Shown: piece after piece, positions 1-12,745 of the stretch
Numbering within the stretch: the stretch's first letter is position 1
Layout of the letters: each line of letters begins with the position of its first letter
Assembly (NCBI GenBank): GCA_033439795.1
Contig: JAUTDP010000010.1
Span: 2,914,001 to 2,978,000, forward strand
Direction: 5' to 3'
From: Sordaria brevicollis
Taxonomy: Eukaryota > Ascomycota > Sordariomycetes > Sordariales > Sordariaceae
DNA length: 64,000 nucleotides
Translations under genes and position numbers: made by a program
Notes under the pieces: generated by a model
Databases searched by the model: none
What the model saw: the letters and a program-made list of their open reading frames with translations, nothing else
What the model was told of the DNA's origin: nothing

Positions 1-2830
1 AAATTTGTCTTTTTATTATCGTTAATAAAATTAATATAGATAATATCGTCGTTATTTTCTTATTTTTAATCGAGGTTTTAATTAATAAGGAGCGGGCTAT
101 AATAATTATAAACGTTTTATTAAAGTGAATTTTAAGGGATAGACGAATTTAATAAATATAATAATTAATAAAATATAGTTATAAAAAAATAATAAACGGA
201 TGGGATTTACCTTATAATAATAATTTAGGATTTATAGTCTCGGGTAGCGGGGGCATTAAAACCTATTACTTAAAAATTAATACCGCCCGCGGTAATAATA
301 ATAATAATAGTAGTAATAATAACGATAACCGCTATATATAATCCCTCTTAAAATAGAGAAATTCTTTAATCCCTTTTTTAATTACTATATAAATACCTTT
401 ATTAATCCTATAAGTAAAGTACTACTACTTAAAGAAGTCGTACGTATAGTAGAAGGAGAGCCGACCGGATATAAAGGATTTTTAAATATCAAATAACGTA
501 TTACGTAAACCCTAATTTTCGTTAATTTTAAACGCGTATTAAAATATTAATTATTTTATAAAATCGATAATAAGGGATTTTAATAATTTATTTAATAGTA
601 ATAAAGGTAGAGGGGAAAAGGGTAAAGGATCGTTATTATTAATTCAATTATTATTAATATAGGAATTTATTATAATCGCGGTCGCGGTAAGTAAAATAAA
701 TAAAGTAAATTCAATTACTATATTTATATTACTTATATTTATATTATTAACGTCAATAAAAGTTATAGGGGCTTTAATTAGTATTATATTACTATTATTA
801 CTCCCTTAATAACCGTTCTAAAGAAAAATATTAAAAATTTAGGGTATAAATATATATTTTATTTTACCGCTATTATACTTCGACCCTAGTACGTTATATA
901 ATATATATTATTAAGAAATTATAAATTTAATTATTAAATTATTTACGTACCGGAGGAAGAAGATTCGTATTTAGAATCGAATTAATATATTATAATAGAA
1001 ATTAAAAATTAATTCGTAATAATACGTTTATAAATAATAGTATATACCTAATTAATAAAATCTTTTATATTTAATAGGTAATAATACTTAAAATTAGGAA
1101 AAAGAAAATATTAATTATATTTATTACTTTTATAGTAATTTTTATATTTATAACCCTTATTATACCCTTATGCTTTACCTAAATCCTTATATATTAAAGT
1201 AATTACTTTTTTACTTTTATACGCCTCTTTATAATTGCGTACGTAGCGCGCTATAAACTCCTTTATTATTAAATTAATCGTAGTCTTCTTCCTATTCGAT
1301 TTGGATATAATAATTAATTTAATAATATTAATAAGTACAGTCGATTATTTAAAATTATTAATAGGAATATTAAAGCCGGTAATAATAGGCGTAATAAATA
1401 TAGAAAATTAACGTAGGGAGGAAAGTTAACGAAATTATAATTACAACCGTAATTATAATTACGCGAATTTTTCAATAAAAGAGGTAATTTTAAAAAGTAT
1501 TAATATATTTAAAATAAAAATAGTATTTTACCGTTAAAATCCCTTAATTATACGAAAGTAAATAATAATTATAATAAAATATTATTTAACGGGCTCCTTA
1601 AATAAATTATATAATACTTTAACGGTATTATAAAACCTAAACGGTATAATTAAATTATCCTTTTTAAATAAAACGTATAATTAGAATAACGTTATACTTT
1701 TCTTATTCCTAATTATTTCCAATATATTAACCGATTAATTTATATATTATATAAAGATAATAGAATTTATATTTAAAAGTTTATATTCGTTATAAATACT
1801 ATTTATAATATTATTTTCGACCTTTCGTATTCGATTTAATAGGGTAAGGCTAAAGGTATTAAAATCGTTATTAATATTAACGGTACTATTGGGGTCTCTT
1901 TCGATAGGGATTTAATCGTTCAAAACGAAGGTAAATAATTTACTAAATTTAATTAATAGGCGGTTAAATTATATATCCGCTACCTATTAAGTATTATATA
2001 TAAATAAGATGTTTAGAAAATTTAGAATCGGTAGCGGCGTTAGGGGAATTAAAATTAATTTACGCGATTTTTTAATAATATAAGGGGACCGAGGAGAGGG
2101 CGCGGCGCGAAATATTACTTTAATAATTTCGATTTCGTTTTATTAATTTTCTTATTATTTATTATAATCCTCTTTATTTATTATATTATTAACTATATTT
2201 GCATTTATATTAGAAGTTAATCGACAATATTATTAAAATCGAAGAGGGGGGGCGGTCGAGGAGGAGGGGGAGGGAACTAGTATTTTAAATTTAATTTTTA
2301 AATTAAAAGTAATAGGTTAGGTAGGCTATTTATTAATAATAGTAATCTTCTTTAATTTAACGGTCGTTTTTTTATTTTTATTATTATTTTTAAGAATAAT
2401 ATAGGTTCGAATAGGTATTAATCTTCCTAAGGTCTTTTTATTATCCTTATCCTTATCCTTATCCTTATTCTTTTAATTTTATTTTCCTCCGCTTTTAAAT
2501 TCGGTATTAATCTCTCTTAAGCGGGCGTTAGGTTGCGATAGCTGTTTTGAACGTCGGCGGTCGCTATTATTATTATCGTTATCGGCGGCGCGTTTTTTAG
2601 GAGGTATAGCGGGAGCGGGGGTAGCGGTACTAAGTATAAAGCGGACTCTAAATAGATTAGTAGGTTAATTAGGATCCTTCAATATTAATTTTAAACGACG
2701 AGGGGTATTTATACGAATTTAAAATAGTAATTAAAATATAAATACCCTTAAATTTAGTAATAATATAGGAGTTTGAAGGTTTGGGGTCGTTATATATAAA
2801 CAGATTTTATATATATATTTGTAAAGGGGG
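1..2830 (-). mobile_element. RIP-degraded AT-rich block, identity unknown, continues left of the window
   Basis: The block is very AT-rich, almost without TpG/CpA but still with CpG, which is the RIP signature. Read on the minus strand, one frame from about 2,700 down to about 1,100 keeps long protein-like stretches broken only by RIP-type stops. Near its start it has a polar, basic segment (Lys-Lys-Arg, then acidic/Asn runs), followed by a Lys-Asp repeat at 2,447-2,470 and Pro/Ser-rich text. I do not recognise the family. It could be the gag-like or ORF1 part of a retroelement or a repeated host gene. The left end lies outside the window and no terminal repeat was found. That it is a degraded repeat is well supported; its class is not. 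Confidence 0.6.
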
Positions 2831-2942
2831 GTGCCTATGCGAAGTGGGGACTGGCCAGTCGTTTTCAATATATAGCATGACAATTAAAGTGCCGTAGGTC
2901 TCTACTTCTAGAGAAGAAAAAAGAAATTTGGCCGGGCAAAAG
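2831..2942. other. Unmutated single-copy-like spacer between two RIP blocks
   Basis: About 110 bp of normal base composition lie between the degraded block on the left and the 5' LTR of element A. No gene is visible. Its last five bases (AAAAG, 2,938-2,942) are the left copy of element A's target duplication, so this is old host sequence that RIP did not touch. Confidence 0.6.
2938..2942. repeat. Target-site duplication of element A, left copy
   Basis: AAAAG directly before the 5' LTR; the identical five bases follow the 3' LTR at 10,187-10,191. Confidence 0.9.
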
Positions 2943-3195
2943 TGTTACGGCGCTGGCGGGTAGGGTCCCTATTTGGCGGACCGGTTATCGCTCGGGCGGT
3001 CACTTAATAAAGGTTGACCGCACCAGCGTACGTGATTGCGTACCGCCTTCGTAGGTCGCCCGCGCCCAGGTATAAAACCCTAGCGCGGAGTATACCCTTT
3101 ATTCGTTTCTTCTTTTCTTCTTCATTTTATAATTCTATAATAGACCTAGATTCAATATATTAAACTTATTTCTCGTAATTACGTTATTCGTAACA
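2943..3195 (+). repeat. Element A 5' LTR
   Basis: 253 bp, aligned without gaps to 9,934-10,186. All differences between the two copies are transitions. The first ~130 bp are nearly unmutated here and mutated in the 3' copy, while the last ~100 bp are mutated here and intact in the 3' copy. A TATAAAA box lies at 3,071-3,077. Confidence 0.95.
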
Positions 3196-4999
3196 ATTAT
3201 AAAATTATTCTTAATATACCAGGGAGGTATCTAAATATCCTAAATTTATTTACCGATTGAAGTAATTATAATATATACCCTCGCAATTAATTACAATAAT
3301 ATATACCCCCGACGAAAAGGCTACTGCGGCTAAAACTGTTAAATTATTTACTATTAAGAACGTTCAAATAAATAAAATTTAGAAAAAGAATATATCCAAT
3401 AAATTCGTAATTGAGTAAATTAAATTCGATATTATAAATATACTTATTATTCCTAATATAATTATTTAATAAAACGATACTTTTAAGCGTCGCTCGTTTA
3501 ACGATATTATAATCAATACCCTCAAAGAAAAATAGAATACCTAATTATATAATATCGATAAATTTAATTTAAAGGATTATAATATTTTAAAAAATATAAA
3601 CGAAATTATTATATTTTTTAACTAAAAAATTACTAATAAATTCATCGACGTTCGTTATATATTTAATATAGAAGATTTACTCGGCTTTCTATATACGAAA
3701 ATTAATATAATTACAAAATATTAAGCCTAATATAATAAAGGTTATCTAATTTTTATTTTTAAAACCCTAATAATTATAAATTAAAATTATTAGGAATAAA
3801 ATAACGGTAATATCCTATTAATAAATTTCGATACTTTTAAATCTATTATTAAAAATTCCGAAGGCGTATATATTATTTTCGGAGAAATTAAATTGTAAAT
3901 TATCTTAATTAAGGTTATTCTTTCCTAATAACGGGAATATTAAATTATTACTATTAATTTAAATATTAACTTAAAATAAATATACGAATACGCCGCCAAC
4001 CTATTAAAATATTAAAAAAGTATTAAAATAAATAACGAATATTTCCGTAAGGATTTACGTAAGGAATAAAATAAAAATATATTCCTAACGCGCTAATTAT
4101 TAAAGGCCCGCGGAAATAAAAATCCCAACTTCGAACCGGACGATTACGAAACTTTACGTTATAAAAACGCCGCATTACACGAAAAGAACCGCGAACTTTA
4201 AACCTAATTTACTATACTACGCTAAATTACCGATTATTTTAATAAAGGAATTTAAAATAATACCCTATTTAACGATAATTAGAATAACGATTTATTTAAC
4301 GATAGAAAAGTTTAAAATAATACCCTATTTAATAATAATTATACTAATAAATAAAGTACCCTTTACGAATAAAAAGATAATTCTTCAATTAAAGGCTACC
4401 CGTCTTACTTCCGCTTTTTCGTTAAATAAAACGAAACCCGTCGCGATTTAATTAAGAAGGAAAAAAAGCTCGCTAAAATTAAAAATAATTTAATAATTAT
4501 AAAGGTTTAAACCGAAGAATTAAGAGGAGTAATAATTGCCCGGGACGGTAATGTCGTTAATTTATATATTATAATCGCTATTTTAATTAAAGAAAATATC
4601 GACCTCCGTAAAAAAAATATTAATTTTCGTAAAAAGAAAATCGCCTTTTTAATTTCCGAAAATTTCGAACGCTACGACTATACTAATTATAATAAAAATA
4701 ACGATAATAGAGGGTATTATAAGGAAATATTTATTACCGATTTTTTTATTACTAATTAAGGACGCCTATTAATTAAAAAGAAAAATCCGCCCTATTTTTA
4801 TAATAAAAAAAATAAAAATATTATTACTTTTAACGTTTAATACCGTTATATTTTTAATAAATTTAAATTAAATATTAATTACTTCTCTAATAATAAAGCT
4901 AAGAAAATATATATCGAAAATCGTATTACTAATAAAATTATTTAAAATTTTAAACCCTATTTCGTTAATAATCTTTATAATATTAAAATTTTTAATAAA

Positions 5000-5640
5000 T
5001 TATTCGCTTATTTATACGTTAAATATTATAATTACGATCGAAAGGAAAAGGCTATTTACGAATTTAATAATTTAAAATTCGAAATAAACAGGGACTTTTA
5101 AAAATTCTATAATAAATTCGTATATTTAGTAGAAGAATATAGTCGCCCTCCCAATTTATAAAAATAGGAATTTAATTAGAAATTCCCGGGTATTATTTAG
5201 AACGCCCTCCATTAAGGATACGGATAGGAAGATATTACCTTTAATTAATACGCTTTAATAATTAAAAAAACGGTCGAAACTAATTAATATATTTTTTATA
5301 ATAATAAAGCTAAGAAAAATAATAAAAATAAAGATAAAAATATTTCCTTTTCTACGAATTCGTTTAATAAAATTAAAGGTTTTAATAATTCTAATAAGAA
5401 TTTTAATAATATTATTAATAATAATATAATATTAATACCAATAATAGTAACCGAAATAATTCCTATCGCGTTTCCAATATAATTCGTAAAAAAATTTATA
5501 AATTATTCGAAGAAAATAAGTATTTCGTATATAAAGAAATTAGATATTATTTCCGTAATTATCTTAACCGCCGTAATAAAAACCCTAACCGTATTAACGA
5601 ATTCATCGATTATTATAACTGCAAAAACAAAAAAGATAAT
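5000..5640 (+). pseudogene. Element A gag remnant with CCHC zinc knuckle
   Basis: A capsid-like stretch with Trp and Gln codons turned to stops leads into a zinc knuckle of spacing C-x2-C-x4-H-x4-C at 5,521-5,562. All three Cys codons and the His codon now read as Tyr (TAT), exactly what G-to-A and C-to-T changes give from TGT/TGC and CAT/CAC. Nucleocapsid function is lost. A polar, RIP-broken region from about 3,300 to 5,000 upstream is probably also part of the gag frame, but I cannot assign domains there. Confidence 0.75.
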
Positions 5641-6729
5641 AAACCGGCCGATAATAAAGCGGAAAATTAATTACCCTAAGAATATTAAACTCCTTTTTAA
5701 AAATTAAATTAATAAATATTTATTTTAAAAAGAACCTAAAAGAAATACTACTAAAAAGTATAAAAGTAAATAAAAGTTTTTTAAAGGATTATTTAAATAA
5801 ACCCGCATTAATTACATCCTATATTATAATAAATAATAATAAAAAAACTTTATCTACGAATAATATACTTATTAATTTAAGAATAAATAATAATATCTTT
5901 ATAAATAAAAATTTTATTAATAATATAATTAAATAAAGAATAGAAAAATTATATAATTTTTATCTTTACGCTATAAAAGGATATACCGGGCAATATAGCG
6001 AAACGATTAACTAATATTTAAAAAGAATTATTAAAATATAAAATTAACAATTCGATAAAGAGGTAATAATTATCGTTAATTCAAGGTATAACGTTATTTT
6101 AAGCAAATATTAACTAAAAAAATATAAAATCTTAATCAATATTATTAATATTAACCTTATCTTCGATAAAGCAATTATAATATTATCGGCTTTTAATAAA
6201 TATATTTAAAAATTCGAAATACTTACTAAAAACGTAATATTATCGCCCTTAATAAAACCCAGCCGACTAATCGAACTATTCGAAAAATTAAAGGAACGAC
6301 CGATCCGACGCGGAAAAAATAAAAACTTAATAAAAATAAAATAATAATTACTAAATTAACGCGCCCTAAAATAAAAGGAAGAAGACGTAATACCTATACG
6401 ACGAAAATATATTAAAATATTAGAAATTAAACGAAAAAACAACCCTTTCTAAAACGAAAATGCGTAGGGCTAATACCGATTAAAAAAAAATAGCGTAGGA
6501 TAATATAAATATTATAACAACTTTACGGTAATTAATACCAACGCTTTTCTTATATTTACTAAACGGGAATATATAAAGGTAATTAATTTTTACGAATTCG
6601 ACCGATTTATTAACGACCGTAAAAAATAAGTCTTTGCCGAAAATAAAATAGAAGTACGCGAACGAATTAAAAAAGAAATCCCTAAATACGTTTACAAATA
6701 TTTAAATATATTTAATAAAAAAGAATTTA

Positions 6730-7940
6730 ATACTTTACCGGATTATTATATTAATAATTATAAAATCGATTTAACGGACGGAATAAAGCCCAAAAACCTT
6801 AAGTATAATCTATTATATAAAATATCGGTCGATAAATTAGAAATTTATCGGAAATACGTAAATAAAATATTAATTAAAGGCTTTATTAAGAGTAATTCTA
6901 TACTTTAGGTTACGCTTATCCTTTTTATACCTAAAGCTAATAATAAATTAAAATTCTATATAAATTATTAGAAATTTAACGCTATTATAAAGAAAAATAA
7001 ATACCCTTTTCCCTTAATTAATAAAATTATTATTAAAATTAATTAAGCGAAGATTTTTTGAAAGATTAATATTAAATAAATTTTTTATTAAATTTATATA
7101 TACTTTAACGACGAAGAATTTACAATATTCCGAACGAAATATAGTACGTATAAATATAAAATTCTACCCTTTGGATTAATTAACGGACCGTTAACATTCC
7201 AATAATATATTAATAAAATATTAATAAAATATTTTAATAATTTCTATAGCGCGTATATCGATAATATTTTTATTTTCTCGAATAATTTAAAGGAATATAA
7301 AATTTACGTTAAGAAGGTATTAATTAGGTTAAAAGTAATAGAATTATAAGCGGACCTAAATAAATACGAATTCTATATCGAGAAGATTAAATTTTTAAAT
7401 TTTATTATCGGAATTAATAGCGTATTCGTCGACCTTTAAAAGATCACGGTCGTAAAGGATTAATAGGTTTTAATAAATATATAAAGAATATAATCTTTTT
7501 TAGGGTTTTATAATTTCTACCAGCGCTTTATTAAAAATTATAGCCGGATTGCTAAATTATTAACGGTAATAACGAAAAAAGGAGAAGTTTTTAATTAGAA
7601 TAAAAATTATTAAATTACCTTTAAAGAATTTAAACGACGACTATTATTAATACCTATCTTAACGTATTTTAAATATAAACGGCTAATACGGGTAAAAATA
7701 AACGTTTTAAATAGAGTAGTAGCGGGAATTTTATTTTAATTAATCGATAACGAATAGCGTTTAATTGCCTTTTATTCCGAAATTATATATAGAATAGAAT
7801 ATAATTATTTAATTTATAATAAAGAATTAATAGCTATCGTTAAAGCCCTATAATATTAGCGGGTAGAGTTTATTAACCTATATAAACCTTTCCTAATCCT
7901 TATAAATAACGAAGCGTTTAAATAATTTAATATTAAAAGA
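6730..7940 (+). pseudogene. Element A reverse transcriptase and RNase H remnant
   Basis: The frame from about 6,730 shows the Ty3-type run-in to RT (a conserved I-D-L-T-D-G segment), then the 'KGFIKSNS' block and the 'LPFGLINGP' block near 7,150-7,190. The catalytic YxDD box lies at 7,254-7,265 and reads Tyr-Ile-Asp-Asn, the last Asp lost through a G-to-A change. RNase H follows at roughly 7,680-7,930. Stops stand at former Trp/Gln codons. The family assignment is safe; the enzyme is dead. Confidence 0.9.
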
Positions 7941-8429
7941 TTTTTAAATTTATAATAAATAAATTAGGCGGAATTCTTATTTTAATATTATTTCGTTATA
8001 TTATATTAACCGGGAAGGGAGAATAAAATTATTAATATTTTATTAAGGAAAGTAAAAAATTTAAAGAATTAAAAAGTTAAATAAAAGGTTTAATATACCT
8101 TTTAACTTTTTAAAAATTTAAAAGACGGCCGTATAATATAACTTAATAATGTATTTAATAATATTAATACTATTTATACGTCTATTTCGTCTTTAAGAAC
8201 CTTTATAAAAATTAACTTAAAAATCGCGGAAGGCAATTACGAAAAACGCTTAAAAGGATACTTTTTAATAAATTATTTTATATTCGAAAATAAAACGTAC
8301 TTAGACTTAAAAATCTACTAAAATATAATTAAAAGGGGGGAGAATAAATATCGACTTATTATTAATAAAATCTTTACCCGTTTTAATAAACTTATTATAC
8401 CGTTTAATACTTTAAAAACCTAAATTATT

Positions 8430-9720
8430 TATAAATTATATACGAAAATTACTACCGCTCATCCGGGCCGGAATAAAATAAAATACTTAATTTCTATATA
8501 ATATTAATAATTAAGGATAATTAATAACGTCGACCGTTTCGTCGCTAATTATATAATATACTATACTTCGAAAATTCCCTATAATAAAATACCCGGTAAA
8601 CTAGAGCCTATTCTAACGGCCTAACGTATTTAATAAAATTTAATCGTAAATTTTAAATCGATATTTAAAAATAAATAGGAATTTAATAACGTATTCGTAA
8701 TAATAGATTAATTAAATAAAGTATTATAAATTATCCTTTATTTTACTATAATAACCGCTAGGGACGTAGCCCGTATATACTACGAAAGTTTATATTATAT
8801 TTACGGCCTACTAAATAAAATTATTTCGGATAAGGGTCTTTAATTTATTTCGGATTTTATAAACGAATTAATAAAAATTCTTAATATTTAATAAAAATTA
8901 ATTTCTTTAGGTTATAATTAAACCGCTAAATAGGCGGAGATTATAAATAAATATTTTAATTAACGGCTTTATCCTTTTATTAACTACTTTTAAAATAATT
9001 AATTGGAAACGATCCTAATAATAAACGCCGTTTAAATAAGAATACTATATAATAATTTAGGAGGAATATAATTATACGAAGTATTAAGAGGGTTCCCTAT
9101 ACCTAATATCCTAAATTAGGAAATATATATAAACCTTAACGGCGTTCGATTAATAATTAGGGAGAAATTTAGCCGTAAAAATATATAAGGAATAATAGAA
9201 TAAATTCGAAGTTTCGTAGAAAAGGCTAAGGAATATATTATTAAAATTTAAAAACGAATAATTAAATAAATAAATAAATATTAACGCGTCCTAAATTTCA
9301 ATTTTAGAAATAAAATATTTATTATTAAATAGAACGAATTTACCGATTAATTAAATTATAAATTCGATTTTCCTTTAATTAGCCAATATTTTAGGATTAA
9401 GGAAAAGTATAATTATTTATTTAAATTAGAAATCCTAAAAGGGTAGAAGGGAATAAACGTTTTTTATATAAATCGGTTGAAAAAATATCTTAATAATTTA
9501 TTACCCGGCTAGAAATTAGAAAAATTAATAAGAAAATATATTAATAATAATATTAAATAGGAAGTAAAGGAGATTTTAGCTTCTCGGGTATATTTTAATA
9601 AATTTTAATACCGAATTAATTAAAAAGGATACAATCCGGACCCGAAATTCTATAATATTAGGAATTTTAAAAATTTATTTAAATTATTATAAATTTACTA
9701 CGAAGCGTACTTAAAATACC
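8430..9720 (+). pseudogene. Element A integrase and chromodomain remnant
   Basis: An H-P-G-R motif near 8,458 opens the HHCC zinc finger, followed by the integrase core (about 8,640-9,130) with recognisable 'VDF', 'SDKG' and 'GYN(Q)TA' blocks. A C-terminal segment at about 9,555-9,740 contains a 'KGYNPDP' core and an aromatic-rich flank, typical of a chromodomain as in chromoviruses. Chromodomains are known to guide integration toward H3K9-methylated chromatin. RIP-type stops are frequent. Confidence 0.88.
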
Positions 9721-9933
9721 CGGGCCTACTATTATATTTAGAAGAATAATTATAGAAGGCGGAAATAAAAGAATTTAATAAAAATTACCTAGATAATAAT
9801 ATTCCTTTAAAGAAGGGTACGAAGAAATTAAAGAGGATAGTAAGCGCTAGGAAATAAAAGATTTATTTTATATATAATAATAATTTTAATATTTCGAAGA
9901 TTCGGGGCGAATTTTTTTCGAAGGGGGGGGTAA

Positions 9934-10186
9934 TATTACGGCGCTAATAGGTAAGGTCCCTATTTAGCGGACTAGTTATCGTTCGGGCGGTTATTTAATA
10001 AAGGTTAACCGTATTAATATATGTAATTGCGTGCCGCCTTTGTAGGTCGCCCGCGCCCAGGTATAAAACCCTGGCGCGGGGCACACCCTTTGCTCGTTTC
10101 TTCTTTTCTTCTTCATCTTGTAATTCTATAATAGACCTGGATTTAACGTATTAAGCTTGTCTCTCGTGACCACGTCGCTCGTGACA
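9934..10186 (+). repeat. Element A 3' LTR
   Basis: Partner of 2,943-3,195. Its outer half (about 10,030-10,186) is unmutated and keeps a TATAAAA box at 10,062-10,068, so it could still act as a weak promoter reading right into host DNA. Confidence 0.95.
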
Positions 10187-11880
10187 AAAAGGGCAAAAAC
10201 GGACATACAATAAAAAAAGCTTAAGTTTTGACGATCAGTGAGCGCTAGCTGGCTTGGAATATTGAGAGAGGCTTTCTGGAAGGTTTATTCGGGTCGAGAG
10301 AAAACACTGGGCACTTGCACCGTAACTATCCTCAACTCGAGGTTTGTCTAGTTGCTACCGTGACAATGAAAAAAAGCCATGTGAAGGATTGACTTTTTCC
10401 TTCTCAACAAATACCGAGGGATATGGTAGAGGAATATGCTTGATGCAGGAGAGATGAGCACCTGACCTCCAAAATCAATTTCCGGTCGCCGCCCCAATGA
10501 GCTCCTCCATTTTCTGACCATAGGGGTTCCTTTCCTCTTATAAGCCGCAGGCAATGCCCCTGGTTCGAGAATACCAGATGGGGAGAGACCAGGGGGCCGC
10601 TGTTAGTGGTTTACGTAGGAGAGATGGACCACATCTAGAGTTGCTTGGCGCCATGCAAATGGAAGCAGAGAGGTTTGAGGTCACCAGTCTCATGTTGCAC
10701 CGCTCGGGAAACAAGAAGACACGGCATTGAATCTGGCTGTTTCTGCGAGTAGGTATGCGTGTCCTGTGTGCCACATTGATATCGTGATAAAAAAGCCGTT
10801 GTGCCGTTCTCGGTGTGGTCGGTACCTGACATGGTGGCTGACCTCTATAGTGGTGCTATAGTGGCATTATAGTGAAGGTCCCTATTTCGAGATGCGTTCA
10901 GAAGATGTACTGTAACAGGACAAGACCTGGAGAAAAGGGGGACCGGTGATGCCATTGCCGATCTTGGAAAGATGGGGTTTAAGACGGTGGACGTTGCAGG
11001 TTTCGAGATGCAGATGCTCGTCCATTCTTGGGAGATCTGAGGAGGTCCTGAAGGTCCTTGGGAATAAGAGGTGGTGAGGAGAGTAAGGAAGACAAAGAAT
11101 ATGTATCAAGCAGAAAATGAAAAATGTAAAATACCTGCAAAGAGGACGAATGAGAACACCACACCAGGAAAAAAAGACATCACGATGACTTGCACCGTTC
11201 CTTCTTTCTTTTGTCAGTTCGTGTGTCTGTGTCTTGCAGTTGCATCGCTCTTCCACAATCTCAAATGCTTTCAGGAACGCCCCATCAACGAAGCTATTCC
11301 CATTCCACACTAGCGCACTTCATTTTTGGAACACAATTACAGAGATCTTACCGTGAACAGCTTAGCCGCAATATTCGCCCGCCCACCCTGATCCACTTAA
11401 TATCCCCAGATGAACCACTCAACGACGAGGACGCTAGCGTGCTGTTACTGGTCGCTGGGGAGAGGTTACAGTGGGTGTTAGTGGGTGAAGCTGTTCCCAT
11501 TAATCCCATGGTGGCGGCCCGCTCGTGGCCTAACAGACCGTTAGTTTTCTCGGGGACCCGTTCGTCCCTCCCTCCTTCCGTTGCGCCCACTGTTCCCGGA
11601 CATTCTGCCCCAGTTGTTGCCCCTTCCTGCAGCCAAAAGAAGACTTCAGTTGGGATGACAGATGTGAGGGCAAGTGCAATTGCAAATTGAATGGACTTTG
11701 AGATTCCCCAATTCCACTTTCTAACTCGCCCATGTCCACCTTGTCACTTTTTGACTCTTCACAGTCTCCATGTCTTTGACTTCCACTTGTTCCCCTTCCT
11801 CGGGCAAAACAACTGCTGGTTCCCCCCTGTTTGATTCTTTTTACTACTACTACTCTTCTTCCGAGTAGTATAGCGTCCCT
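10187..11880. other. Intergenic region of normal composition, no gene recognised
   Basis: Right target duplication AAAAG at 10,187-10,191, then about 1.7 kb of mixed composition. Small open frames exist on both strands (the longest about 166 codons near 11,190-11,690), but none shows a recognisable family, codon pattern or convincing start. A short imperfect repeat of CTATAGTGG-type units lies at about 10,848-10,875. I see no RNA gene. Confidence 0.5.
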
Positions 11881-12745
11881 GTCGTCGTAATTGTTTATTC
11901 TTTCAATCCATCCATCCCTAGACCCTCTCAGCTACTCACCCCCCCTCGAGGTCCCCTCTTTCTCCTCCTCCTCCTCTCCTCCTCCTCCTATCCATTCCAT
12001 TCGCTTCCAGTCGAGAGCCGAACGAAGACAATCCCGAGCCGAATCGCATCGATATCCTCGACCATCATCCTCGACAAAGAACAACCACCCCCCGTCCGAA
12101 TTAATTAAAGTCACTCGTTGTCGATCGCTGCGACTCTCCGTCCACCAGACACCCCCATTCAGACTCCAGTCCACCACACCCCATGGGTCACTGCTAGGAC
12201 TGATTCGCTGTCATCCCGTCCTCGTCGACCTCCCTCACCAAGCACGACAGCATACACAGCTACCCCGTGTTAGGCCGACCGCTCGAATGCGCCCTTCTCC
12301 ATCGTTGGAAAACCTGCTTTGACGCACACCATCCGACACTCGCTTGCGACCCCTCCTTTCTCGACGGAAACGATTCGACAAGACCGTTGAAGGGGCGATT
12401 AGGGATCCTCAAGTCCCTGCATCTGCAATACTATCGGAATATCCACCGGCTCCTTGTCCGTCATCAGCTTCGACTCGACGACGACGCAACAACCACGCTC
12501 GCTGAACAATACGGTCTATCCACAGACCTAACATCACGCTCACTATTTGTCCGTCGTTTGGGTTCGACATTATACTTGATGCGCCCGTCATAGTTCGAAA
12601 CATACGCTTTCGAATCTCGCAGTGACGTTTCGGTCCCTTGGCCGACTCACTCACCGGAACCTGACGTTTACACCTGGATCTCAAACCGGCCGACCTAGGA
12701 AACTTCCCGTCGGCGTTTTCAACTCCTCACGAGACAAACACACCA
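11881..12745 (+). promoter_or_regulatory. Pyrimidine-rich promoter and leader of the Sel1-repeat gene
   Basis: A strong C/T-rich tract (about 11,930-12,000, with TCCTCC runs) is followed by sequence rich in CGA/ACC triplets leading to the ATG at 12,746. CT-rich tracts before the start are common around transcription start sites in filamentous ascomycetes. No clear TATA box is seen. The exact transcription start cannot be placed. Confidence 0.45.

Larger units (their letters stand above)
2943..10186 (+). mobile_element. Element A: full-length, RIP-inactivated Ty3-type LTR retrotransposon (chromovirus)
   Basis: Two 253-bp LTRs (2,943-3,195 and 9,934-10,186) begin TGTTACGG and end GTGACA in their unmutated copies, and are flanked by a perfect AAAAG duplication (2,938-2,942 and 10,187-10,191). 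A polypurine tract ending in a G8 run (9,921-9,930) sits just before the 3' LTR. The plus strand keeps, in order, a gag with a CCHC zinc knuckle (5,521-5,562), protease region, reverse transcriptase, RNase H, integrase with HHCC zinc finger and core, and a chromodomain. Order RT-RNaseH-integrase plus the chromodomain identifies a Ty3-type chromovirus. Every domain carries RIP-type stops, so no protein can be made. Length 7,244 bp is normal for the group. Confidence 0.95.

Noticed and set aside
1..10200. AT-rich blocks as centromere or mitochondrial insertion
   Set aside because: Each block except 1-2,830 resolves into a bounded transposon with target duplications; the mutation pattern (CpA lost, CpG kept) is RIP, not mitochondrial composition. 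A centromere cannot be excluded from sequence alone but nothing requires it.
10550..10580. GGTTCGAGA box as a possible tRNA gene
   Set aside because: No matching acceptor or anticodon stem around it.
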